From positions 1-32,924 of the forward strand of contig JAISDX010000116.1 in the NCBI GenBank assembly GCA_031264465.1: a stretch of 32,924 nt of DNA, written 5' to 3'. Both the position numbers and the translations under genes were made by a program. This document shows, one piece after another, positions 9,121 through 16,265 of the stretch. The stretch's first letter is position 1, and every line of letters starts with the position of its first letter. The stretch comes from Deltaproteobacteria bacterium. GTDB taxonomy: Bacteria; Desulfobacterota; Desulfovibrionia; Desulfovibrionales; Desulfovibrionaceae. Below the pieces are notes generated by a model, which had not been told where the DNA came from, did no database searches, and was given only the letters and a program-made list of their open reading frames with translations.

Positions 9121-10203
9121 GCCGCGCTTCCTGCCCGGCGCGTAGTAGAAGTAGTTGACGAGCATGAAGGCCACCACGGCCAGGGAAAGGTAGCCGAAGA
9201 AGGGGTACACCGTGCCCACCAGGGTGATGAAGCCGACCTTGCTCATGACCAGGGTGGCGAGCAGCAGCACGATGGTCACCGGGCGGTCGTAACGGGGTTT
9301 GTAGAAGCTGACGTTCTTGAAGCGCTCCAAAAGGCCCAGCAGCACGCCGATGGCCGTGGAAAAGATGGCCGCGAACATGAAGACGGCGTACAGGTAGCCC
9401 ACCATCGGAGAAATGCCCTTGGCCAGAGCCAACATGGGCAGGGCTTCGTGCTGCACGATGACGTAGTTGGCCACGATGCCCATGACCAGCAGGCCGGCCA
9501 GGATCACCAGAACAAGGGCGGCGAAGCCGGCGCCGAGGTGGACTTTGCTGTTGCTGCGGAAGGTGACGGCCAGCGGGATGATGGCGCAGACCGCGGCCAG
9601 CATGTTGAAAGTCACGTAGTTGACGCCGGCCACGAACCAGTTGCCCAGCATCGGGTTGGGGGTGCGGGGAATGGCCTTGGAAACTTCAGGGTCGGCCTGC
9701 GGGTTGATCAGCACCATGATGGCCACGATGACGGCGCCGACAATCAGAATGGGCACCGCGATGTTCATGCCGGTCAGGATGCTCTTGGTGCCCCACCAGG
9801 CGGAAAGAATGGTGACGGCGATGAGCACGCCGGCGCCGACATAGGCGGAAACGCCGAACTGGGCTTCAAACAGGGCGCCGGAACCGGCCACCATGACCAC
9901 CAGGACGCCGTAAAGGACCAGCACCATGGCCACGTCAATGCCGATGCTGACGTATTTGTTCTTGAGCGGGGACATGACTTCGGCATAGTTGCCGTTGTTC
10001 ATGCGGCGGGCGGCCGCCATGCCGAGCACGCCGTAAAGATAAAAGCCGACGCAGGCGACCAGCAGGCCGGGTATGGCCATGTCGCCGAAGTCGCCGAAGT
10101 ACTGCATCAGCTCCTGGCCGGAGGCGTAACCGGCCCCGATGACGGTGCCGATAATGGCCATGGCCACGGAAAATACGCTGACGGGCTTGCTTGCCTGGGA
10201 CAT
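9118..10203 (-). CDS. YkvI-type membrane transporter, downstream tandem copy
   Basis: An integral membrane protein of 361 aa with about ten hydrophobic helices, of the YkvI family (COG3814-like, distantly related to LeuT/APC-fold amino-acid transporters). The first helix carries the unwound-helix glycines in IIGTVIGAGYASGQELMQYF, typical of that fold. Substrate is unknown. It aligns without gaps to the upstream copy (10653-11738), about 70% identical by eye, so the pair arose by tandem duplication. The start is preceded by GAGGTG. The stop TAG lies at the edge of palindromic repeat copy A. Function as an amino-acid or related solute transporter is inference. Confidence 0.88.
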   Translation of the reverse strand: MSQASKPVSVFSVAMAIIGTVIGAGYASGQELMQYFGDFGDMAIPGLLVACVGFYLYGVLGMAAARRMNNGNYAEVMSPLKNKYVSIGIDVAMVLVLYGVLVVMVAGSGALFEAQFGVSAYVGAGVLIAVTILSAWWGTKSILTGMNIAVPILIVGAVIVAIMVLINPQADPEVSKAIPRTPNPMLGNWFVAGVNYVTFNMLAAVCAIIPLAVTFRSNSKVHLGAGFAALVLVILAGLLVMGIVANYVIVQHEALPMLALAKGISPMVGYLYAVFMFAAIFSTAIGVLLGLLERFKNVSFYKPRYDRPVTIVLLLATLVMSKVGFITLVGTVYPFFGYLSLAVVAFMLVNYFYYAPGRKRG

Positions 10204-10386
10204 AAAACACCTCGGTTGCGGAAAGAGGTTGATAAGTATTCCCGGCCGGCGGACCGGCCGGAGCGGCCTTTATTTTCTCACGAAGGCGGGTGGATTCCTC
10301 AGAGGGCGGCAGGTAAAAACGCCGCTGATTAACGACCAAAAGCGGACAGGGCGGCGGGCTGCCAAGGCTGTCTGCGCAGCAGCAAA

Positions 10387-10419
10387 TATACAGAGTTTAA
10401 AAGCGTATACAGAGTTTAA
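10387..10419 (-). promoter_or_regulatory. Two 14-bp direct repeats, putative operator/promoter
   Basis: TATACAGAGTTTAA occurs exactly twice (10387-10400 and 10406-10419), spaced 19 bp start to start, that is about two helical turns. On the minus strand each reads TTAAACTCTGTATA, so each ends in a -10-like TGTATA. The site lies about 185 bp upstream of the 9118-10203 gene and is not found upstream of the paralogue. It could bind a regulator on one DNA face, or be a tandem promoter. Confidence 0.45.
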
Positions 10420-10602
10420 GAGAGAGAGCAAGGAACGTACCAAAATCCGAAATCACGCTCCGGCCCGGACCGCGCGGTTTTTGGCGGAAGCCGGCTCGTT
10501 TGCTGGGAGGTTGCGCCACAGCCATGCCCTCATCTCGGTTCTTAAGTTGAAGCGCCGGAGCGCCCGGGCCGCAGCCCGCCGGGGCGGGACGACCCAAAGC
10601 GG

Positions 10603-10623
10603 GGGCCGGGGGTGGCCCGGCCC
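10603..10623 (-). terminator. Possible terminator of the upstream YkvI-type gene
   Basis: A perfect 8-bp GC stem (GGGCCGGG / CCCGGCCC) with a 5-nt loop, 30 bp past the stop of the 10653-11738 gene. On the minus strand it is not followed by a good T-run, so termination may be partial and the two transporter genes may be co-transcribed. Confidence 0.35.
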
Positions 10624-10652
10624 GCCGCTGGTTCGGTTGCGTTACGTTTTAT

Positions 10653-11738
10653 CTAGCCGCGGTTTTTACCCGGGGCATAGTAGAAGTAGTTGAAAATCAT
10701 GAAGGCGACGATGCCGATGGAGATCCAGCCGTAGAACGGATAGATCGTGCCCACCAGGGTGATGAAGCCGACCTTGCTCATGGGCAGGGTGGCCAGCGCC
10801 ATTACGACGCTGAACGGACGGGCGTAGCTGGGCTTGTAGAAAGGCAGCAGCTTGATGCGTTCGGTCAGGGCCAGCATCAGGCCGATGGCCGTGGAGAAGA
10901 TGGCCGCGAACATGAAGATGGCGTACAGGTAGCCGACCACCGGAGAAATGCCCTTGGCCAGCACCAGCATGGGCAGGGCCTGACCCTGCACCACGGCGTA
11001 GTTGGTCACGATGCAGAACACCAGCACGCCGGCCAGGCCCACCAGGACGGCGGCGCCCACGGCGGAGCTGAGGTATACCTTCATGTTGCTTTTGAAGGTG
11101 ATGGCCAGCGGGATGATGGCGCAGGTGGCGGCCAGCATGTTGAAGGTCACGTAGTTGACGCCGGCGGTGAACCAGTTGCCGAGCAGCGGGTTGGGGACGC
11201 GGGGAATGGCCCTGGAAATTTCGGGGTCGGCCTGGGGGTTGATCAGCACCATGGCGCCGACGATGACGGCGCCGACGATCAGGATGGGCACGGCGATGTT
11301 CATGCCGGCCACGATGCTCTTGGTGCCCCACCAGCAGGAAACGATGGTGGCGACGATGCACACGCCGGCGCCGAAGTAGGGCGAGGTGCCGAACTGGGCT
11401 TCAAACAGGGCGCCGGAACCGGCCACCATGATCACCAGGATGCCGTACAGGAACAGCACCAGGGCCACGTCCAGAACGATGCCGATGTATTTGTTCTTCA
11501 TGGGGGACATGACTTCGGCGTAGTTGCCGTTGTTCATGCGGCGGGCGGTCGCCATGCCGATCACCCCGTATATGAAGAAACAGATGCCGGTGACGGTCAG
11601 GCCGGACGCGGCCATGTCGCCGAAGTCGCCGAAGTACTGCATCAGCTCCTGGCCGGAAGCGTAGCCGGCGCCGATGACTGTGCCGATGATGGCCATAGCC
11701 ACCGAAAATACGCTGACTGCCTTGATCTCTTGTGACAT
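10653..11738 (-). CDS. YkvI-type membrane transporter, upstream tandem copy
   Basis: Paralogue of the 9118-10203 product and of equal length (361 aa). It shares the first-helix signature IIGTVIGAGYASGQELMQYF, the loops ARRMNNGNYAEVMSP and WWGTKSI, and the C-terminal NYFYYAPG. Differences cluster in helices 2-3, the middle helices and the helix preceding SKVGFITLVGT, which may alter substrate or kinetics. The start at 11738 (MSQEIK) is chosen because GAGG lies 7 nt upstream. The ATG at 11744 is too close to that site. Substrate unknown. Confidence 0.88.
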   Translation of the reverse strand: MSQEIKAVSVFSVAMAIIGTVIGAGYASGQELMQYFGDFGDMAASGLTVTGICFFIYGVIGMATARRMNNGNYAEVMSPMKNKYIGIVLDVALVLFLYGILVIMVAGSGALFEAQFGTSPYFGAGVCIVATIVSCWWGTKSIVAGMNIAVPILIVGAVIVGAMVLINPQADPEISRAIPRVPNPLLGNWFTAGVNYVTFNMLAATCAIIPLAITFKSNMKVYLSSAVGAAVLVGLAGVLVFCIVTNYAVVQGQALPMLVLAKGISPVVGYLYAIFMFAAIFSTAIGLMLALTERIKLLPFYKPSYARPFSVVMALATLPMSKVGFITLVGTIYPFYGWISIGIVAFMIFNYFYYAPGKNRG

Positions 11739-12114
11739 AAACATACCTCACTGTTGGAAAGGGTTGATATCGGGCCGAGCCGAAAGCGCCCGGCGTGGTC
11801 CAGCTTCAAAACTTTTCGGTGAAGGCGGGTTAGCGTCCTGACGCGCCAAGTCAGACCCGGCGACATCATACAAGCCATCAGCGCGGCGATTCCTTCCTCT
11901 GACCGCCGCATCGGCGCGTTCCGCAAAGGGAACGACGAACAGCTCGTTTGCCCAAACTCAAGTAGACTGGTCGGGTTCAAAATTCCATACAATGTGGCGA
12001 ATGTCAACGGATTATTGGGGCAAAAGCTTGCGGATCTGTTGCAGGGGGGCGTTATTTCTGTTATATTGCTTTAAATTTGACGGACCCTCCTTGGACTATA
12101 ACCTGGAAATAACC
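11739..12114. other. 376-bp intergenic region between divergent genes
   Basis: Lies between the minus-strand transporter and the plus-strand coiled-coil gene. It must hold both promoters. The only one I can place is at 12039-12067 for the plus strand. Open frames here (for example 11642-12007 on the minus strand) have no family features or ribosome site and appear to be chance. Confidence 0.5.
12039..12067 (+). promoter_or_regulatory. Candidate sigma-70 promoter of the GTPase/OmpA locus
   Basis: TTGCAG (12039-12044), a 17-nt spacer, then TATATT (12062-12067), about 48 bp upstream of the coiled-coil gene start at 12115. The -10 matches 5 of 6 consensus bases and spacing is ideal. The -35 is weak. 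Confidence 0.45.
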
Positions 12115-12795
12115 ATGACAAAGAACATCCACGGCGAACAACCGCCGGAATCCGGAACCATGCAGCAGGTGCGCGAGTTGTTGTTCGGCGCTCAAATCAA
12201 GGAAATGGAAGGGCACCTCGAACGCCAGGAAGAGCGCTTCACGCGCGAATTGGACGACCTGCGCGCCGCCCTCAAAACCCGCTTGGATTCTTTTGAAAAC
12301 TTCAGCCGAAGCGAGTCGGAATCTATCCTCCAGCGCTTGCAGCGCGAGCAGGAAGAGCGGGACAGCGCGCTCAAGACCGAACAGCGCGAACGGGTTGAAG
12401 CCTTTAAAGCCGAGTACGAGCGCCTTGAGGCCATGCAAAACGAGCAGCGCGCCCAGGCCGACGCCCTGGAGCGGCTCGGGCGGGAGCTGGCCGCCGCCCA
12501 GGAAGGCCTGGAGCGGAAAATCGCCCGGCTTTCCGCCGTGCTGGATTCCACCGAGCAGGCCCTGCGGCAGCTCCAGCTTGCGGAGAGCGGCTCCCTGGCC
12601 GAAAAAATCGAGGCAAAATACCAGGAATCTTTGCGGGTATTGGCGGACACCGCGCTGCAAATCCGCGAATCCACGGTGCCGCGTTCGGCCCTGGCCATGT
12701 TCTTTAACGACATGGCCTTCAAAGTGAGCGGCCAGACGGACGCCCTGGCCGAACTGCCGGCAAGCGGTCCGGCCGGAGATAGCCCGAATGGATGA
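12115..12795 (+). CDS. Coiled-coil protein of the small-GTPase/OmpA locus, function unknown
   Basis: Cytoplasmic protein of 226 aa, no signal peptide or membrane helix. Residues about 20-165 are charged, Glu/Arg/Leu heptad sequence typical of a long coiled coil (LERQEERFTRELDDLRAAL; QREQEERDSALKTEQRER). It ends in a compact conserved-looking motif, STVPRSALAMFFNDMAFKVS, then a short tail. Its segment VRELLFGAQIKEMEGHL resembles the N-terminus of the next gene product (LRALLFERELRTLDRL), suggesting a shared docking or oligomerisation element. The start at 12115 (MTKNIHGEQ) follows a weak GGAAA. An upstream frame from 11992 would begin upstream of the likely promoter. It overlaps the OmpA-domain gene by 8 bp, so the two are translationally coupled. 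Confidence 0.82.
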   Translation: MTKNIHGEQPPESGTMQQVRELLFGAQIKEMEGHLERQEERFTRELDDLRAALKTRLDSFENFSRSESESILQRLQREQEERDSALKTEQRERVEAFKAEYERLEAMQNEQRAQADALERLGRELAAAQEGLERKIARLSAVLDSTEQALRQLQLAESGSLAEKIEAKYQESLRVLADTALQIRESTVPRSALAMFFNDMAFKVSGQTDALAELPASGPAGDSPNG

Positions 12796-14542
12796 CCGCC
12801 GGGAGCTGGAGCGGCTGCGCGCGCTGCTTTTCGAGCGCGAACTGCGGACGCTGGACCGTCTGCGGGACCAGCTCGACGCTCTGGATTCTTTCAGCGACAG
12901 GCAGCGCCGGGCTGAATGCGTCAGCGATATCATTGCCGAAGCCCTGGCCATTCGCGGGCGCCGCGACGAAAAGCTGAACTCCGCCCTGGAGCCGGTGGTG
13001 GACGATATTGTCAAAAATGCGCTGCGCACCAAGCTCCCCGAATTCACCGAGGCCCTGTTCCCCTTGATGGGCCCGTCCATCCGCAAATCCATTGCCGAAG
13101 CTTTTCGCGGCATGCTGCAAAGCTTCAGCAAAAGCATGGAAATTGCCTTTTCGCTGCGCGGGCTGCGCTGGCGGCTGGAGGCGCTGCGCACCGGCAAGCC
13201 GTTCAGCGAGGTGGTGCTGCTGCACACACTGGTTTACCGGGTGGAGCAGGTATTTTTCATCCACAGCGCCACCGGCATCAGCCTGGCCCATGTTACCGGC
13301 GAGGGCGTCGCCTCCCAGGACGCCGACATGGTTTCGGCCATGCTCACGGCCATTCAGGATTTCGTGCAGGACTGCCTGGCCAGCGGCAAGGAAGGCGAAC
13401 TGGAAAGCCTGCAACACGGCGACCATACCATCATGGTGGAAAAGCAGGCCTCGGCCTATCTCGCCTGCATTGTGCGCGGCACCCCGCCGACGCGATTTCG
13501 CGAGCAGCTCCGCGCCTGCCTGGAAGATTTGTCGGTAATCTACTTTTCCGAACTGGCGGCCTTCAAAGGCGACATCGCGCCGTTCGAGGCGAGCCGCCCC
13601 TATCTGGAAGCGCTGCTGGAAGCCCGCTATCAGGACGACAAGGCCATATCGCCCAGGGGGAAAATCATCCTTGGCCTGCTGGGGGCCTTGTTGCTCTGCC
13701 TGCTGGGTTATTACGGAGCCGGCGCCTACAAATATCACGTGCTCAAACGCGAGGCCAGGGAGGCCCTGGCCCTGCTCAGCCGCGAACCGGGCCTTTTGAT
13801 CAGTTACAACGCGCCCACGGGCAACGGCACCTGGGAGGTGCTCATTTTCCGCGACCAGTTCGCGGCGGCGCCGGAAGACGTTCTCAAGGACAACGGCCTG
13901 GACCCCGCTTCTTTCGAGTTCGAAGCGGTGCCCTATGTTTCCTATCAGCCGGAAATGGTGAGCCGGCGACTCAAGGCGGATCTCAAACCGCCAAGCACGG
14001 TCGAGCTGACTCTCGGCGCCGACGGCATACTGGTGCTATCCGGTACGGCCCCGGTGAACTGGATTTTGGAAGCGCGCCGCCGGGCCGACCTGATGCCCGG
14101 CATCCTGGGCGTCGACGCCACGGGGATTTACGACCCGCGCATGCGGGAGCTCGCGGAAATGGCCCGCGAAGTGGAAAGCACGGTGGTGGAATTTCCCAGC
14201 GGCCAGGATGTGCCCGCCCAGCAGTACCAGGCCAGCCTGAACCAGGCCGTAAACAAGCTGGTGGAAATGGAACAGTTGGCCGCCGGCATGGATTTGTCCG
14301 TCACCCTGACCATTTACGGACATGCGGACGCCACCGGCACGGAAAAGCGCAATTACGAAGTAAGCCAGGCCCGGGCCAAGACCATCGCCGCCATGTTGTA
14401 CGCCAAGGGTTCCAGCTTGCCGGTGCTTACCTACGGCCTGGGCTCGGGATACGCCGGCAAGACCAGCGGGGCGGACCAGGCCAGCCGGCGCATCGAGATG
14501 CGCGTGCAGGTGTTCCGCAACGGCGAAATGCTGCGGGAATAG
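12788..14542 (+). CDS. Inner-membrane protein with cytoplasmic GTPase-partner-like domain and periplasmic OmpA domain
   Basis: A 584-aa protein. Residues 1-290 are cytoplasmic by prediction: a short helical part, the conserved stretch SLRGLRWRLEALRTGKPFSE, then (about 130-265) an alternating strand/helix domain (RVEQVFFIHSATGISLAHVT; DADMVSAMLTAIQDFVQDCL; IMVEKQASAYLACIVRG) that looks like a roadblock/longin-type fold. One membrane helix follows (about 291-312, KIILGLLGALLLCLLGYYG). The periplasmic C-terminus has an OmpA/MotB peptidoglycan-binding domain (about 445-580; IYGHADATGTEKRNYEVSQA and the RRIEMRV Arg). I recognise the N-terminal region as recurring in OmpA-family proteins of other bacteria but know no assigned function. 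Start preceded by GGAG at 8 nt. Confidence 0.88.
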   Translation: MDDRRELERLRALLFERELRTLDRLRDQLDALDSFSDRQRRAECVSDIIAEALAIRGRRDEKLNSALEPVVDDIVKNALRTKLPEFTEALFPLMGPSIRKSIAEAFRGMLQSFSKSMEIAFSLRGLRWRLEALRTGKPFSEVVLLHTLVYRVEQVFFIHSATGISLAHVTGEGVASQDADMVSAMLTAIQDFVQDCLASGKEGELESLQHGDHTIMVEKQASAYLACIVRGTPPTRFREQLRACLEDLSVIYFSELAAFKGDIAPFEASRPYLEALLEARYQDDKAISPRGKIILGLLGALLLCLLGYYGAGAYKYHVLKREAREALALLSREPGLLISYNAPTGNGTWEVLIFRDQFAAAPEDVLKDNGLDPASFEFEAVPYVSYQPEMVSRRLKADLKPPSTVELTLGADGILVLSGTAPVNWILEARRRADLMPGILGVDATGIYDPRMRELAEMAREVESTVVEFPSGQDVPAQQYQASLNQAVNKLVEMEQLAAGMDLSVTLTIYGHADATGTEKRNYEVSQARAKTIAAMLYAKGSSLPVLTYGLGSGYAGKTSGADQASRRIEMRVQVFRNGEMLRE

Positions 14543-14598
14543 CTTGGGCCAGAGCGGCTTGCCCGGGCGGAAACCGCGCCCGCGATTTCAAAGAAAGC

Positions 14599-14627
14599 TT
14601 GTCTTGTGCGCGGCAATGGTATATAAA
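14599..14627 (+). promoter_or_regulatory. Candidate sigma-70 promoter for the small GTPase gene
   Basis: TTGTCT (14599-14604), 17-nt spacer, TATAAA (14622-14627), in the only AT-rich part of the 136-bp gap after the OmpA-domain gene. Transcription would start near 14634, giving the GTPase and GGDEF genes their own transcript in addition to read-through from the upstream promoter. Confidence 0.52.
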
Positions 14628-14678
14628 ATGAGATTAAGAATCGTTGCAACCTTAATCCCTAGTCTTTGACAAGCTGTT

Positions 14679-15179
14679 ATGATCAGTAAAAAAATATGCA
14701 TGTTGGGTTCGTTTGCCGTGGGGAAAACCTCCCTGGTGCAGCGCTTTGTGCATTCCATATTTTCCGACCGCTATCTTTCCACCCTGGGGGTGAAAATAAG
14801 CAAGAAGGAGCTTGACCTGGACGGTACGGCCATGACCATGGTGCTCTGGGATCTGGAGGGCAAAGACCGCTACACGGAAGTAAACGTTTCTTACCTTAAC
14901 GGCGCCATGGGCTTTTTCGTGGTGGCCGACGGCACCAGGCGCGAAACCCTGGATATAGCCATGGAACTGCGCGACAAGGCCCTGACGCTGGTACCCGGCC
15001 AGGTGCCGCACATGCTTTTGATCAACAAGGCCGACCGGCGGGCGGCCTGGGAAATCAGCCAGGACGATATCCGCGATATTGTCGCCATGGGCTTGCCGGT
15101 CATCGAAACCAGCGCCATGACCGGGAATGGGGTGGAATACGCCTTCACGGAGCTGGGCAAGGCCATGCTGGGGCAATAG
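14679..15179 (+). CDS. Ras/Rab-like small GTPase with degenerate G3 motif
   Basis: A 166-aa single-domain small GTPase of the Ras superfamily. G1 is GSFAVGKTS (10-18), G2 is probably T35, G3 is WDLEGKD (D58-G61), G4 is NKAD (116-119) and G5 is ETSA (143-146). All five boxes are present, so nucleotide binding is expected. In G3 the usual DTAGQ is DLEGK: the position of catalytic Gln61 in Ras is Lys62, which suggests slow intrinsic hydrolysis or a residue supplied by a partner. No C-terminal prenylation motif or membrane helix. It sits between an OmpA-domain membrane protein and a diguanylate cyclase, and likely switches one or both. No clear Shine-Dalgarno precedes the ATG, but the start fits the fold exactly. 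Confidence 0.92.
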   Translation: MISKKICMLGSFAVGKTSLVQRFVHSIFSDRYLSTLGVKISKKELDLDGTAMTMVLWDLEGKDRYTEVNVSYLNGAMGFFVVADGTRRETLDIAMELRDKALTLVPGQVPHMLLINKADRRAAWEISQDDIRDIVAMGLPVIETSAMTGNGVEYAFTELGKAMLGQ

Positions 15180-15207
15180 AACATTTTGTGACGGGGGGAG
15201 GTTTTTG

Positions 15208-16125
15208 ATGGAAGACGGCAAGCTTGCGGAAAATATTCTGCACGCTCTGGATATTGCGGTATTAAAGCGCCTTGGCCCGGGGGAATACGAAGTAATCGGC
15301 GAAGCTCCGGCTTTTTATAATAAAATTTTTCCTCCCACGCCCGCCGGGCCCTGCCGCGCCCCCTGGCGGCAGTCTTATATGTTGGAATTTTTTTACGACT
15401 CCGTGGAAAAATTTTTTGAAACCGGGCAGGCCGGCTGCTTTTCTTCCGGCACCTGGCAGGAAGAAGGGGTGTGCGACCAGGAGCAGGCCCTGATTGCCGA
15501 AGCCATGGCTTTCGGCGATTCGCGGGTCATTACCATCCGGCTGCTCAAAGAGGCTTACGCCGAGCAGGTTTCCATCCTGCGCAAGGCGCGCGAGCAGTTG
15601 CTGGAGCGCCGGCTGCTCAAGAACGACCTGGAAGTGTACAAACGCCGTTCCCGCATTGACGGCCTCACCAAAGTACTGAACAAGACGACCTTCATGGAGC
15701 TTCTGGTCACGCACATCAACTACGCGCGCGAGCAGCGGCAGCCGCTTTCGCTGATCATGATGGATATTGACGGGTTCAAGGATATCAACGACATTTACGG
15801 GCATCAGGCCGGTGACGAGGCGCTCTCCGCGCTGGGGCAAATCCTGCTCGGCAACCTGCGCCACAACGACCTGGTGGGCCGCTACGGCGGTGACGAGTTC
15901 ATGGTGATCATTCCGGGCACCGGCCTGGATCAGGCGCGGCGCATTGCCGAAAAATTGCGCCGGAGCGTCGAGAATCACAAATTCGCCAACCTGCCGCTCA
16001 TCAGTATCAGCCTGGGCTGCTGCGTCTACCAGACGGGAGAAGACCTGAGCGAGTTCATCCAGCGGGCGGATTTTGCCCTTTACGACGCCAAGCGGGCCGG
16101 TAAAAATACGGTTTGCACCCGCTAA
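15208..16125 (+). CDS. PAS-like/GGDEF diguanylate cyclase
   Basis: A 305-aa protein that should make c-di-GMP from two GTP. The C-terminal GGDEF domain (about 145-303) has an intact active site GGDEF (227-231) and an intact inhibitory I-site RHND (218-221) exactly five residues upstream, so product inhibition is expected. The N-terminus (about 8-110; ALDIAVLKRLGPGEYEVIGE) looks like a PAS-type sensor, followed by a helical linker (111-145) of the kind that dimerises such enzymes. No membrane helix. The start at ATG 15208 follows a perfect GGGGGGAGG, and a longer frame from 15127 overlaps the GTPase gene and is rejected. It lies 28 bp after the GTPase gene and before a strong terminator. Confidence 0.93.
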   Translation: MEDGKLAENILHALDIAVLKRLGPGEYEVIGEAPAFYNKIFPPTPAGPCRAPWRQSYMLEFFYDSVEKFFETGQAGCFSSGTWQEEGVCDQEQALIAEAMAFGDSRVITIRLLKEAYAEQVSILRKAREQLLERRLLKNDLEVYKRRSRIDGLTKVLNKTTFMELLVTHINYAREQRQPLSLIMMDIDGFKDINDIYGHQAGDEALSALGQILLGNLRHNDLVGRYGGDEFMVIIPGTGLDQARRIAEKLRRSVENHKFANLPLISISLGCCVYQTGEDLSEFIQRADFALYDAKRAGKNTVCTR

Positions 16126-16156
16126 AAATTCCATGCCTCTAAAATTACTGAAAAAG

Positions 16157-16184
16157 GCTCTCGCCGGCGGCGAGAGCTTTTTTT
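16157..16184 (+). terminator. Intrinsic terminator closing the GTPase/GGDEF locus
   Basis: A 9-bp stem (GCTCTCGCC / GGCGAGAGC) with a 3-nt loop, directly followed by seven T residues, 31 bp past the GGDEF stop. It marks the 3' end of the locus. Confidence 0.9.
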
Positions 16185-16265
16185 ACGGCGGATTCCCTTT
16201 TTTTTTCCGCCAACCTTGATTATACTGATTGAATTAGCCCGCAGTACAACCTCAAGGAGGTGCCA

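Larger units (their letters stand above)
10204..10652. other. 449-bp intergenic leader between the two YkvI-type genes
   Basis: No credible gene. On the minus strand it serves as leader of the 9118-10203 gene. It contains a perfect 8-bp hairpin with a CGGA loop (10242-10261, arms CCGGCCGG) about 30 nt upstream of the Shine-Dalgarno, a pair of 14-bp direct repeats (10387-10419), and a GC-rich hairpin near the end of the upstream gene (10603-10623). Confidence 0.6.

Noticed and set aside
11642..12007. Minus-strand open frame upstream of the second transporter gene
   Set aside because: Overlaps the transporter start, has no recognisable domain or Shine-Dalgarno, and appears to be chance in a promoter region.
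12061..13738. Minus-strand open frames opposite the coiled-coil and OmpA-domain genes
   Set aside because: Low-complexity Ser/Arg or Gln/His-rich shadow translations, no ribosome sites, and the plus strand carries recognisable domains.
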